From Phaeovulum vinaykumarii (GTDB taxonomy: Bacteria; Pseudomonadota; Alphaproteobacteria; Rhodobacterales; Rhodobacteraceae): DNA of 64,000 bases. Of the stretch, positions 7,749 to 16,088 are shown one piece after another (within the stretch, counting starts at the first letter, position 1; every line of letters begins with the position of its first letter). Under the pieces are notes generated by a model. The model ran no database searches. It saw only the letters and a list, made by a program, of their open reading frames with translations, and was not told where the DNA came from. Location of the stretch: contig NZ_FTOM01000009.1 in assembly GCF_900156695.1 (NCBI RefSeq), positions 1 to 64,000 of the forward strand, written 5' to 3'. Both the position numbers and the translations under genes were made by a program.

Positions 7749-8138
7749 ATGTACGTTGCAGAGAAAATCCGGGAACCCGCACAGATCAACGCTGTCGCGT
7801 TGAAAGCTTATGCACGCGTGGCCGATGCTTGGGGTCTCAGTCTCAAGGAAGCGGCTGGCCTTGCCGACATGTCAGAGAGCACGTGGAAGCGCGCCAAGAA
7901 GCCGGATTTCGCCGGAGAGCTCACCAAGGACCAACTGCTGCGGCTCAGCGCTGTAATTGGCATCTTCAAGTCGCTCGAACTCTACTTCTCGGAGCCTCTG
8001 GCAAAAAGCTGGTTCACCCGACCGAACAAGGGGCCGCTCTTTGGTGGAAGCCGACCAGTCGACACCGCCATCGACGGGGGGTTGCCGCAGATCCTCGCGG
8101 TTCGGACCTATCTTGATGCGTTGCGTGGTGGGGCATGA
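7749..8138 (+). CDS. Xre/MbcA/ParS-type antitoxin
   Basis: The 129-residue protein is the antitoxin of a RES-Xre pair. A helix-turn-helix lies at about residues 25-50 (WGLSLKEAAGLADMSESTW), followed by the toxin-binding domain with LYFSEPLAKSWFTRPNKGPLFGGSRPVDTAIDGG, matching the W..PN..F.G..P pattern of DUF2384. It should repress its own promoter and neutralise the RES toxin. ATGs exist at 7737 and 7749; GGAGG lies 5 bases before the second, which I use. The stop overlaps the toxin start by 4 bases. Confidence 0.88.
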   Translation: MYVAEKIREPAQINAVALKAYARVADAWGLSLKEAAGLADMSESTWKRAKKPDFAGELTKDQLLRLSAVIGIFKSLELYFSEPLAKSWFTRPNKGPLFGGSRPVDTAIDGGLPQILAVRTYLDALRGGA

Positions 8139-8836
8139 AGCAGACCGAGATTTCCGATCGCGGTCTCGTTCGTCTCCTGCCCGCCACCTACCACAAGCCA
8201 CCATCGTTGCGCGGTCTCGTCGATACCGATGACGAGATGGAGATCTTGGCAGAGATCGAGGGCATGACCAGTGGACGTCTACAGGCCGAACGCGGGCGCA
8301 ACCCGCATCTGGACCCGCGCGAACTCGCTTGGCAACGCCGCAGCCGCGATCTCCGCATCTATGGCGACAGTCATGTCAATGCCGCCTTCACTTACACCCG
8401 CGCCGGCGGTAACCGCTTCAACACCGAGGAGCGAGGTGCCTGGTATTGCGCATGGGATGTGATGGTTTCTGTCAGCGAAGTCGCCTGGCACCGCACACGC
8501 GAACTCGGCTTTACCGGCAGCTTCCATGACAGCGCCCGCTATGTGGAATTGCTGGCCGACTTCATCGGCGTCTTCAACGACATGACCGATGAGGCAGGTC
8601 ATCCGGCGCTGCATCCGGATCCGGCTGTCGGGTATCCCGAGGGCCAAAGCCTGGCACAGCATCTGCGTCGGGGCGGATCCAAGGGCCTGATTTACCCTTC
8701 GGTCCGGGCTCCTGCACCGGGCGGGAATTGCCTGGTCTGCTTCGAGCCCCACGCAATTCAGAACGTTCGTCCGGGCGCGTCTTGGGATCTTGTTTGGGAT
8801 GGGACACCGCACTACTCGATTGCGGCTGTCAGCTAA
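8135..8836 (+). CDS. RES-domain toxin (NAD+-degrading)
   Basis: The 233-residue protein has the RES fold, a type II toxin family shown in other bacteria to deplete NAD+. The core motif is visible as RAGGNRFNTEERGAWYCAW, where the Arg and the aromatic residues line the NAD site, and the C-terminal portion with SVRAPAPGGNCLVCF contains the serine-type strand of the family. The N-terminal 70 residues (ATYHKPPSLRGLV) match the usual lead-in. It overlaps the antitoxin gene by 4 bases (ATGA), the classical order antitoxin-toxin. The pair probably stabilises the element or acts in phage defence. Confidence 0.88.
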   Translation: MKQTEISDRGLVRLLPATYHKPPSLRGLVDTDDEMEILAEIEGMTSGRLQAERGRNPHLDPRELAWQRRSRDLRIYGDSHVNAAFTYTRAGGNRFNTEERGAWYCAWDVMVSVSEVAWHRTRELGFTGSFHDSARYVELLADFIGVFNDMTDEAGHPALHPDPAVGYPEGQSLAQHLRRGGSKGLIYPSVRAPAPGGNCLVCFEPHAIQNVRPGASWDLVWDGTPHYSIAAVS

Positions 8837-8872
8837 TCCGCAAAACCGTAATTGCCCCGGAGGCCTATAAGG

Positions 8873-9049
8873 ATGGCAACGCCTGATATTGAAAGCCCTG
8901 ACCGCACCGATCTCAAGCAGATTGACCATGCGCACTTCTTTGAAGCGATGGACTCGCCGCCTTTGCCGACCGAAGCACTGCGCTCTGCCTTTCGTCGGGC
9001 GAAAACGCGGTCATTTCAGCGAAACACAGGGCTTGGAAGCGCCGACTGA
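8873..9049 (+). pseudogene. TacA/DUF1778-like antitoxin C-terminal fragment
   Basis: A CCCGGAGG ribosome site precedes this 58-residue frame. The stretch HAHFFEAMDSPPLPTEALRSAFRRAKTR resembles the C-terminal, toxin-neutralising tail of DUF1778/TacA antitoxins, where a helix with FxxALDxPPxPNxxL is typical. The ribbon-helix-helix DNA-binding half is missing, and no GNAT toxin follows. It is either a decayed antitoxin or a small stand-alone neutraliser. The ribosome site argues that it may still be translated. Confidence 0.4.
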
Positions 9050-9131
9050 GTTCACCCGTCTTCGGCGCCTCCCATGGACGCGATGAGGACGGCCAACGCA
9101 AAGCGCCCCTCACGACGGTGATGGCCGTGGC

Positions 9132-10049
9132 TCAACCCAGGAGCTTCAACAAGGCGTCGCGCTGCGCTGCGTGCTTTTCGGGGTTGTCGCGCTTCAGTTT
9201 GTTCAGGTTGAGAAGTTTCCACTTCACGGCCGGTAGGTCAGCGGCCTGCGAACGGTCGATCGCCGCGAAGTCAGGCTCGCCGTCCTGAAGCGTCAGGAGG
9301 AACTGCCTCGCCTTGTCATCGAGCCTCGATTGCAGATCGGCGACCAACTTGAGGCGCGTCGCCAAAAGCGTAGCGAGCGGGACGGGTGTTCTGGTCATGC
9401 CTTCGAATTCCCGCGCGTAGGGTTGCTCGAGATCGATCAGGTTCGGATCGAGAAGCTCATGCGCCGGTCGTGGCGAACTGGCGACATAGATCAGGAAGGT
9501 GTGGAAGAGGTCCTGCGTCAGTCCCTCGTTTTCGTAAAGGAGCGTGACGTCGTAGAGATCCCGGGGATGCTGCCTGTCCAGGGCGGCGTGCAGCTTGCCA
9601 GCGAACAGATCCTCGAACGAGACGATCTGCATTTCGGCATAGCCATAGGCATCCTCCACGGCGGCAGATACGGTCCGGACTTCCGGGTCGTGGACTACGC
9701 CCCGGGTCACGGGCGAGGTTTCGATCTTGATCTCGGCATTCCCGAGGCGCGCCAGGAGCCGGGTGGCTCCGCCGCCGCCCCCTTGGATGCGCTGAGTTTT
9801 TGCCCCGCGGATACCGGTCTCGATGGAAGCCGCGATGCGATCCATCGCGGCGTTGATCTCGTCCAGGCTCTCGGCGCGTTCCTTGATTGGCAGGTAGGTC
9901 AGGTCGATGTCGACCGACAGCCGAGGCAGGTCGCGGTAGAAGAGGTTGATGGCCGTCCCGCCCTTGAGCGCGAAGACGCTTTCGCCCGCGACATTGGGCA
10001 GGACGCGCACCAGGAGCGCAACCTGGGCTTCATAGGTCTCACGCGCCAT
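9132..10049 (-). CDS. AbiEii-type nucleotidyltransferase toxin
   Basis: The 305-residue protein is an AbiEii/AbiGii nucleotidyltransferase. The catalytic motifs are visible: a GGT at residues 30-32 (KGGTAINLFYR) and the metal-binding D47 and D49 (SVDIDLTY), then FEDLFAGKLHAALDRQHPRDLYDV, which carries the conserved KL and R-D-YDV. In characterised members the enzyme adds nucleotides to targets such as tRNA and halts growth. It overlaps the upstream antitoxin gene by 11 bases. The pair acts as a type IV toxin-antitoxin and abortive infection module in other bacteria; activity here is inferred. Confidence 0.88.
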   Translation of the reverse strand: MARETYEAQVALLVRVLPNVAGESVFALKGGTAINLFYRDLPRLSVDIDLTYLPIKERAESLDEINAAMDRIAASIETGIRGAKTQRIQGGGGGATRLLARLGNAEIKIETSPVTRGVVHDPEVRTVSAAVEDAYGYAEMQIVSFEDLFAGKLHAALDRQHPRDLYDVTLLYENEGLTQDLFHTFLIYVASSPRPAHELLDPNLIDLEQPYAREFEGMTRTPVPLATLLATRLKLVADLQSRLDDKARQFLLTLQDGEPDFAAIDRSQAADLPAVKWKLLNLNKLKRDNPEKHAAQRDALLKLLG

Positions 10050-10851
10050 TTTCGGCCTCCGGTTTCACGAATTCTTCTGGCACCATGATCCGATAGCGCG
10101 GGTGGATCTTGCCGCCCTGGATCAAGGCTCGGTCGCCGCTTCCGAGGTCGAATGCCTGCGGGTCGATCCGTTTGCGCCAGGGATGATCGTGGCGGTCCGC
10201 GAAGACGAAGAACAGGCGCTTGACCTTGATTTTCTGGCACGCTTGCAGGAGGTCGGAAATCAGCCTTGGGCGCAGGGTTGTCAGGCTCTCGAAGACCATG
10301 TCGAGCGTGTGGAAACTCTCATGGTGGGGCAACTCGTCCATGGCTTCCAGGATTGCGCGCTCCGGCGTCGACATCGTCAGACCCCAGTCCCATGGCAGGC
10401 CAGAATTCTTGCCCTCGATCACGCCCAGCTTCGGATCGGTGAACAAGGAACGGGGGCGGATACTGAAAGGGGCATCCGTCGGCAGTTTGATCAGCCAGTT
10501 CGGGACCTTGTCCCCATAGACCCAGACTGGAGCGCTTTCCCCCAGGCGGAGGTAATGGGCATGTCCTTGTTCACCGAGTGCCGTTGTGCTCCCGACATGC
10601 AGATCATGACCCATGATATGTTGCATCGAAAGGATGCAGGTCTTCCAGTCGATGCTGTTGGACGCCTGCATATTCGGGACTGGTCGGCGGAAGACACCGC
10701 GTGCGATGCGCTCCAGCCAGCCGCGTTTCACATAGTCACGGAAGCTCTCATAGGCGATGCCCTGCGAGACGAGCCATGCCGCGTCGACCAGATACCCGGC
10801 GGGTACGGCATCGAGCACTTTCTTCAGATTCTGTGACCTTGCGGTGTCCAT
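10039..10851 (-). CDS. AbiEi-type antitoxin
   Basis: The 270-residue protein has the layout of AbiEi antitoxins: a winged helix at about residues 18-58 (AAWLVSQGIAYESFRDYVKRGWLERIARGVFRR) and a longer C-terminal domain with SRPERAILE-like text (TPERAILEAMDELPH). It is expected to repress the pair and to counteract the AbiEii enzyme, in a type IV manner without direct binding. Upstream of the ATG (10851) the DNA is notably AT-rich and likely holds the promoter and operator. The ribosome site is weak. Confidence 0.85.
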   Translation of the reverse strand: MDTARSQNLKKVLDAVPAGYLVDAAWLVSQGIAYESFRDYVKRGWLERIARGVFRRPVPNMQASNSIDWKTCILSMQHIMGHDLHVGSTTALGEQGHAHYLRLGESAPVWVYGDKVPNWLIKLPTDAPFSIRPRSLFTDPKLGVIEGKNSGLPWDWGLTMSTPERAILEAMDELPHHESFHTLDMVFESLTTLRPRLISDLLQACQKIKVKRLFFVFADRHDHPWRKRIDPQAFDLGSGDRALIQGGKIHPRYRIMVPEEFVKPEAENGA

Positions 10852-11216
10852 GATACCTAAAGTGACAGATTTTCAAAGAGACATCTACAGTTTTCTTTGA
10901 TGAAAATGCTTTTCCTGCGTTATGGACGCTCCTATCTCACCATTTCCAAAGAACTTAGGGACTAGCCCCAAGGGGAGGGAGATCTGAAGACGCTGGGTTG
11001 AGAGACGGCTACGACTTGCGGTGGTTACCGAAGGTCGCAGCGGTGCACCTCCCGGCGTGCCGCCGGAACCAGACCTTGGTCCTTCGGACAGGAGCTTGAC
11101 CGAGGCTGATGTCCCGAAGGTCCAGTCTGCCAACCTACAGCTTGGCAGCTGCGCTCGGTTTGCCAAACCGCGGTATGGCAGAATCTCCGGCAGGTCGGAG
11201 CCAGCCGGTGCCGTTC
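10852..11216. other. Intergenic region, no gene seen
   Basis: These 365 bases lie between two minus-strand genes. The left 80 bases are AT-rich and probably hold the AbiE promoter. The rest is GC-rich and gives open frames on both strands with no family resemblance or ribosome site. I see no RNA gene. It may be remnant DNA left by an earlier insertion or deletion. Confidence 0.4.
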
Positions 11217-11513
11217 TCACCTGTTCCCGTCGATCCACTTCGACATGAGCCCCCTGTCGCGAAAGCATTCGTCCGGAACGGCGCGCCTTTTGATCCGGGC
11301 GAGTTTCTCAGCGAAGGCCACCTGCTTGGACGTGGGCAGCCGGTCCATGTCCGATACCGGTTTCAGCTGGGCCTGAGCCTCGATCCAGGCGCTCAAAGAT
11401 CGCCGGTCTTGCTGAACCTCCCAGGGCAGGAGCGTCCGGTTGCGCAGGGCGAGCGACCGCGCATAGGCAATCTGCTTGGGCGTTGCGGGCAGGGCGTGCT
11501 TGGTGCTTTCCAT
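11217..11513 (-). CDS. Small protein with two copies of a PTxKQ-type motif
   Basis: The 98-residue protein consists of two repeats of about 40 residues. Repeat one is residues 9-47 (PATPKQIAYARSLAL, then LPWEVQQDRRSLSAWI); repeat two is residues 59-96 (LPTSKQVAFAEKLARI, then VPDECFRDRGLMSKWI). The shared pattern P-T-x-K-Q-hydrophobic-x-[YF]-A-x-x-L-A...LP-x-E-x-x-x-DR-x-x-[LM]-S-x-W-I occurs as an appendix on plasmid-borne type IA topoisomerases and other DNA proteins, so the unit is probably a small helical DNA- or protein-binding module. A GGGGG-type ribosome site lies before the ATG. It is divergent from the methyltransferase-helicase gene. Confidence 0.65.
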   Translation of the reverse strand: MESTKHALPATPKQIAYARSLALRNRTLLPWEVQQDRRSLSAWIEAQAQLKPVSDMDRLPTSKQVAFAEKLARIKRRAVPDECFRDRGLMSKWIDGNR

Positions 11514-11690
11514 GGTGGAACCCCCTTTCTGACTTGGCTCTGAGCATAGAACATAACAAGAACAAAATCAAGCCAAGCGTCGGGAACACCTTGGTGCGAA
11601 AGGGAGAGAGGGGCCGGGAAAGATCAGGTCCGAGGCTGCCCGAGAGAGGGTGTCCGGGCCTGATCCTGTCCTTCATTCCGGAGTTTCCCG

Positions 11691-14600
11691 ATGACCCACC
11701 TTGCCCCCGTTGCGCAGGCGTCCTTGCCTGCGCCCATTGTCCCGTTGGCAGCAAATCCCGCCCCTGCGATCGTTGCTGTTGCCGAAGCGCTGCAGCCCGA
11801 TCTGGCGCAAGGGCTTCAGATCGACGCGCTGCGCCTGCGCCGCGAGATGGAACATGCCTTTGGCGGTTCCGATGCGACCGGTGCTTGGGACTGGAAGCTC
11901 GCCTATGAGGCCGGCGAGGTGGCGCTGGTTCTGTTCTTGCGGAAATTCGGCCGCGCCCTTCTCGCCCGGGCGGGCTCGCCTGCGGCGCTCTTGCCGATCC
12001 TCGCCAAGGTGGCAGGCCTCTTGCCCACGCACACCCGGCGGTCGGAAGAGATGGAGCGCTTTCAGCAATTCTCGACGCCGCTGCCCATGGGGCTCGCGGC
12101 TGTGGCGGCAGCACAGATCACGGCCCGTGATCTTGTCCTAGAGCCGTCTGCCGGGACCGGGCTTCTGGCGATCCTCGCAGAGATCGCGGGTGGCGGCCTC
12201 GCGCTGAACGAGCTTGCTGACACGCGCGCCGACCTTCTGCGCCTCCTCTTTCCGGGGCGCGCCGTCACCACCTTTGATGCCGCGCAGATCGACGATCATC
12301 TCGATGTCTCCTCAAGTCCGAGCGTCATCCTGATGAACCCGCCCTTCTCGGCCCAAGCCAATGTCGATGGTCGGTCGACCGAGGCGACGGCCCGGCATCT
12401 GCGCTCGGCGCTTGCGCGTCTGGCCCCCGGCGGACGGCTCGTCGCCATCACCGGAGCCGGTTTCGCGCCGGTTGCGCCTGCCTGGGCCGAGACCTTCGGC
12501 CGTCTGACCGAGACCGCCCATCTCGTCTACACCGGCGCGTTGTCGAGCGCCGCTTTCGCCAAACATGGGACCAGCTTCGAGACGCGGATTTCTGTCTTCG
12601 ATAAATGCCGCGGCGGCGAGCCGGGAGGCATCACCGCAGACCTGCGCCAACCCACATCCCCGGACGTGGCACATCTGATGTCCCGGGTCACTGCCGAGGT
12701 TCCGCCGCGCCTCGAACTTGGTCCAGCTCCTGCTGCGGGGCAGGGCCATTCTTCCCCCTTTCCGGGAAATTCTCACCTCACCACCCGCAAACCCGTCAGC
12801 CGATCCCGTGCGACGTCTGCGACTCTACCGGCGAAATCAGACACACCGATCGAGGCCGAGGAACTAAACTACGCAACTCGCGATGCCGCCGAGGACGAAG
12901 ATGCCGCACGGCTGTCCGACGCGATCTACGAGACCTTCCGTCTGCAGGCGATCGACATCCCAGACGCCGCATCGCACCCGACCAAGCTTGTGCAATCGGC
13001 GGCCATGGCCTCTGTCGCACCTCCGAAACCCAGCTATCGCCCCAAGCTTCCGGCGACCATCCTGCGCGACGGCCTGCTGTCCGACGCGCAGCTTGAGACC
13101 GTCATCTACGCGGGGGAGGCGCATGGCGCGCATCTCGCCGGATCGTGGACCGTGGATGAAACCGGCGATATGGTCTCGGCCGCTCCCGAGGATGCCGCTG
13201 ACGCAGTCCGTTTCCGGCGGGGCTTTTTCCTCGGCGATGGTACGGGGGCAGGCAAGGGCCGTCAGTCGGCCGGGATCTTGCTCGACAACTGGGCCCGAGG
13301 AAGACGCAAGGCGCTGTGGATATCAAAGAGCGACAAGCTGCTGGAAGATGCACAGCGCGACTGGTCGGCGCTCGGGCAGGAGCGCCTGCTGGTGACGCCG
13401 CTGTCGCGTTTCGCGCAGGGCCGTGACATCCCTCTGACCGAGGGTATCCTCTTCACCACCTATGCGACGCTGCGCTCGGAAGAACGGGGTGCCAAGAAAT
13501 CCCGCGTCGACCAGATCGTCGACTGGCTCGGGGCGGATTTCGACGGGGTGATCCTCTTCGACGAAAGCCATGCCATGGCGAATGCTGCCGGCGGCAAAGG
13601 CGAGCGGGGCGATACCATGGCCTCGCAGCAGGGCAGGGCGGGCCTGCGCCTGCAGCACAAACTGCCCAATGCCCGCGTGGTCTATGTCTCGGCCACGGGC
13701 GCAACGACGGTCCACAACCTCGCCTATGCTCAGCGGCTCGGGCTCTGGGGTGGTGAAGACTTCCCCTTCGCGACGCGGGCGGAATTCGTGCAAGCCATCG
13801 AAGCTGGCGGCGTCGCCGCGATGGAGGTCCTCGCCCGCGACCTGCGGTCCCTCGGCCTCTACACGGCGCGCTCGCTGTCCTATGACGGTGTCGAATACGA
13901 GATGCTGGAGCATGCGCTCAGCCCCGAGCAGCGCGGCATTTATGATGCCTATGCCGGGGCCTTCGCCATCATCCACAACAACCTGACCGCGGCGCTGGAG
14001 GCGGCGAACATTTCCGGCGCGGCCGACGGGCCGAGCGGGTCGGGCACACTGAACCGTCAGGCGAAATCCGCTGCGCGGTCAGCTTTCGAGAGCGCCAAAC
14101 AGCGCTTCTTCGGCCATTTGCTCACCTCGATGAAGACCCCCACGCTGATCGCCTCCATCGAGGCCGATCTCGCGGCAGGTCATGCCGCCGTCATCCAGAT
14201 CGTCTCGACCGGCGAGGCGCTGATGGAGCGACGCCTGTCGGAGATCCCAACCGAGGAATGGAACGACATAAGAGTCGACATCACGCCGAGGGAGTATGTC
14301 CTGGACTACCTTGCCCATTCCTTCCCGGTGCGGCTCTACGAGCCTTTCACCGACAGCGAAGGTAATCTTTCGTCGCGCCCCGTCACGCGCGACGGCCAAC
14401 CGGTCGAATGCCGCGAAGCCGTCCGCCGTCGTGACGCGCTGATCGAAAAGCTGGCCTCGCTGCCGCCGGTGCCGGGTGCGCTCGACCAGATCGTCCAGCG
14501 CTTCGGCACCGATCTCGTTGCCGAAGTCACAGGGCGCTCGCGGCGCATCGTGCGCAAGGGCGAAGGGCATTCGGCACGGCTCGTGGTGGAGAACCGGGCC

Positions 14601-16085
14601 GGAGCCGCGAACCTCACTGAGACCCAAGCCTTCATGGATGACGAAAAGCGTATCCTGATCTTCTCGGATGCCGGCGGCACCGGGCGCAGCTATCACGCCG
14701 ATCTCGGGGCGAAGAACCAGCGCCTGCGGGTTCACTATCTTCTCGAACCTGGTTGGAAGGCAGATGCGGCGATCCAGGGGCTCGGGCGGACCAACCGCAC
14801 CAATCAGGCACAGCCGCCGCTGTTCCGGCCGGTGGCCACCGATGTCAAAGCGGAGAAGCGGTTCCTGTCGACCATTGCGCGACGTCTCGACACGCTTGGC
14901 GCTATAACGCGCGGCCAGCGCCAGACCGGCGGGCAAGGGCTGTTCCGGCCCGAAGACAACCTCGAGTCGCCCTACGCCCGCGACGCCCTGCGCCAGCTTT
15001 ACCGCCGCATCTATCGCGGCGATTTGGCCGGATGTTCGCTCGGGGCTTTCGAGGATGCGACCGGGCTCAGTCTGACCGATGATAACGGGCTGAAGGATGA
15101 CCTGCCGCCGATCACGACCTTCCTCAATCGCCTGCTGGCGCTGACGATCGACATGCAGGCCGTGCTGTTCGCGGGTTTCGAGGAGCTGCTCGATCAGAGA
15201 ATTGAGGGCGCCATCGCCGCCGGGGTCTATGATCTCGGGCTCGAAACACTCCGTGCCGAGAGCTTCCGGGTGACCGACGCACAGGTCATCTACACCCATC
15301 CGGGCTCCGGCGCGGAAACCCAGCTTCTCACCATCGCGGAAAAGCGCCGCAACACGCCGCTGTCGCTGGTTGATGCGCTCGACTGGCTGGATGATCCGAA
15401 GGCGCGTCTTCTCATTAACAGCCGCTCGGGCCGGGCTGCCGTGCAGGTTCCCGCCACCAGTCACATGCTGGACGATGGGACCATCGAGCCGCGCCTGCGC
15501 CTGATCCGCCCGCTTGATGCCAGCACGGTCCCGGCCAAGGTCATGGAGGACACCCACTGGCTCGAGGCCGACCGCGCGGCCTTCACTGCGGCGTGGACTG
15601 CGGAACTGGCCGAGGTGCCGGAGTTCTCCGAAGCCACGCTGCACATCGTGGCAGGTCTGCTGCTGCCGATCTGGAAGCAGCTTCCCCAGGATGAAACCCG
15701 CGTCTACCGCCTGCAGACCGATGACGGGCAGCGCATCATCGGCCGCCGCGTCTCGCCTGCCTGGGTCGCGACCACGCTGGCCGCCGATGCGCCCAAGCTC
15801 TCGGGCGCGCAGGTCCATGCCCTCGTTCTGGAGGGCAAGACCGTGGTGCGCCTGTCGGAAGGGATGGAATTGCACCGCTCGCGCGTCATGGGCGCGAACC
15901 GGATCGAACTGTCGGGCTTCTCGGAGGCAGCCAAGGATCGGCTCAAGGCCGATGGCTTCTTCTCGGAGATCATCAGTTGGAAGCTTCGGCTGTTCTGCCC
16001 GACCGACGCCGATGGTGTCGCGATACTGGATCGTTTGCTTGCACGTTGTCCTGTCGCAAGGCTACATGATCGCGGAGGTTGTTAA
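11691..16085 (+). CDS. Strawberry-notch family methyltransferase-helicase
   Basis: This 1464-residue protein joins two enzymes. The N-terminal part (about residues 130-300) is a class I SAM methyltransferase: motif I LEPSAGTGLL near residue 150 and the N6-adenine type NPPF near residue 215. The C-terminal part (about 500-1130) is a superfamily 2 helicase of the strawberry-notch type: Walker A GTGAGKG near 515, DESH near 624, VSATGAT near 666, FSDAGGTGRSYHAD near 991 and LGRTNRTNQ near 1029. Similar methylase-helicase fusions occur on plasmids and phages; phage P1 DarB, an anti-restriction protein, has a comparable layout. The ATG follows a CCGGAG site. Three bases separate it from the Toprim gene. 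Confidence 0.88.
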   Translation: MTHLAPVAQASLPAPIVPLAANPAPAIVAVAEALQPDLAQGLQIDALRLRREMEHAFGGSDATGAWDWKLAYEAGEVALVLFLRKFGRALLARAGSPAALLPILAKVAGLLPTHTRRSEEMERFQQFSTPLPMGLAAVAAAQITARDLVLEPSAGTGLLAILAEIAGGGLALNELADTRADLLRLLFPGRAVTTFDAAQIDDHLDVSSSPSVILMNPPFSAQANVDGRSTEATARHLRSALARLAPGGRLVAITGAGFAPVAPAWAETFGRLTETAHLVYTGALSSAAFAKHGTSFETRISVFDKCRGGEPGGITADLRQPTSPDVAHLMSRVTAEVPPRLELGPAPAAGQGHSSPFPGNSHLTTRKPVSRSRATSATLPAKSDTPIEAEELNYATRDAAEDEDAARLSDAIYETFRLQAIDIPDAASHPTKLVQSAAMASVAPPKPSYRPKLPATILRDGLLSDAQLETVIYAGEAHGAHLAGSWTVDETGDMVSAAPEDAADAVRFRRGFFLGDGTGAGKGRQSAGILLDNWARGRRKALWISKSDKLLEDAQRDWSALGQERLLVTPLSRFAQGRDIPLTEGILFTTYATLRSEERGAKKSRVDQIVDWLGADFDGVILFDESHAMANAAGGKGERGDTMASQQGRAGLRLQHKLPNARVVYVSATGATTVHNLAYAQRLGLWGGEDFPFATRAEFVQAIEAGGVAAMEVLARDLRSLGLYTARSLSYDGVEYEMLEHALSPEQRGIYDAYAGAFAIIHNNLTAALEAANISGAADGPSGSGTLNRQAKSAARSAFESAKQRFFGHLLTSMKTPTLIASIEADLAAGHAAVIQIVSTGEALMERRLSEIPTEEWNDIRVDITPREYVLDYLAHSFPVRLYEPFTDSEGNLSSRPVTRDGQPVECREAVRRRDALIEKLASLPPVPGALDQIVQRFGTDLVAEVTGRSRRIVRKGEGHSARLVVENRAGAANLTETQAFMDDEKRILIFSDAGGTGRSYHADLGAKNQRLRVHYLLEPGWKADAAIQGLGRTNRTNQAQPPLFRPVATDVKAEKRFLSTIARRLDTLGAITRGQRQTGGQGLFRPEDNLESPYARDALRQLYRRIYRGDLAGCSLGAFEDATGLSLTDDNGLKDDLPPITTFLNRLLALTIDMQAVLFAGFEELLDQRIEGAIAAGVYDLGLETLRAESFRVTDAQVIYTHPGSGAETQLLTIAEKRRNTPLSLVDALDWLDDPKARLLINSRSGRAAVQVPATSHMLDDGTIEPRLRLIRPLDASTVPAKVMEDTHWLEADRAAFTAAWTAELAEVPEFSEATLHIVAGLLLPIWKQLPQDETRVYRLQTDDGQRIIGRRVSPAWVATTLAADAPKLSGAQVHALVLEGKTVVRLSEGMELHRSRVMGANRIELSGFSEAAKDRLKADGFFSEIISWKLRLFCPTDADGVAILDRLLARCPVARLHDRGGC

Positions 16086-16088
16086 CCC

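Noticed and set aside
14079-15875. Long open frame on the minus strand (598 codons)
   Set aside because: It is antisense to the methyltransferase-helicase, arises from high G+C third positions, and has no motif.
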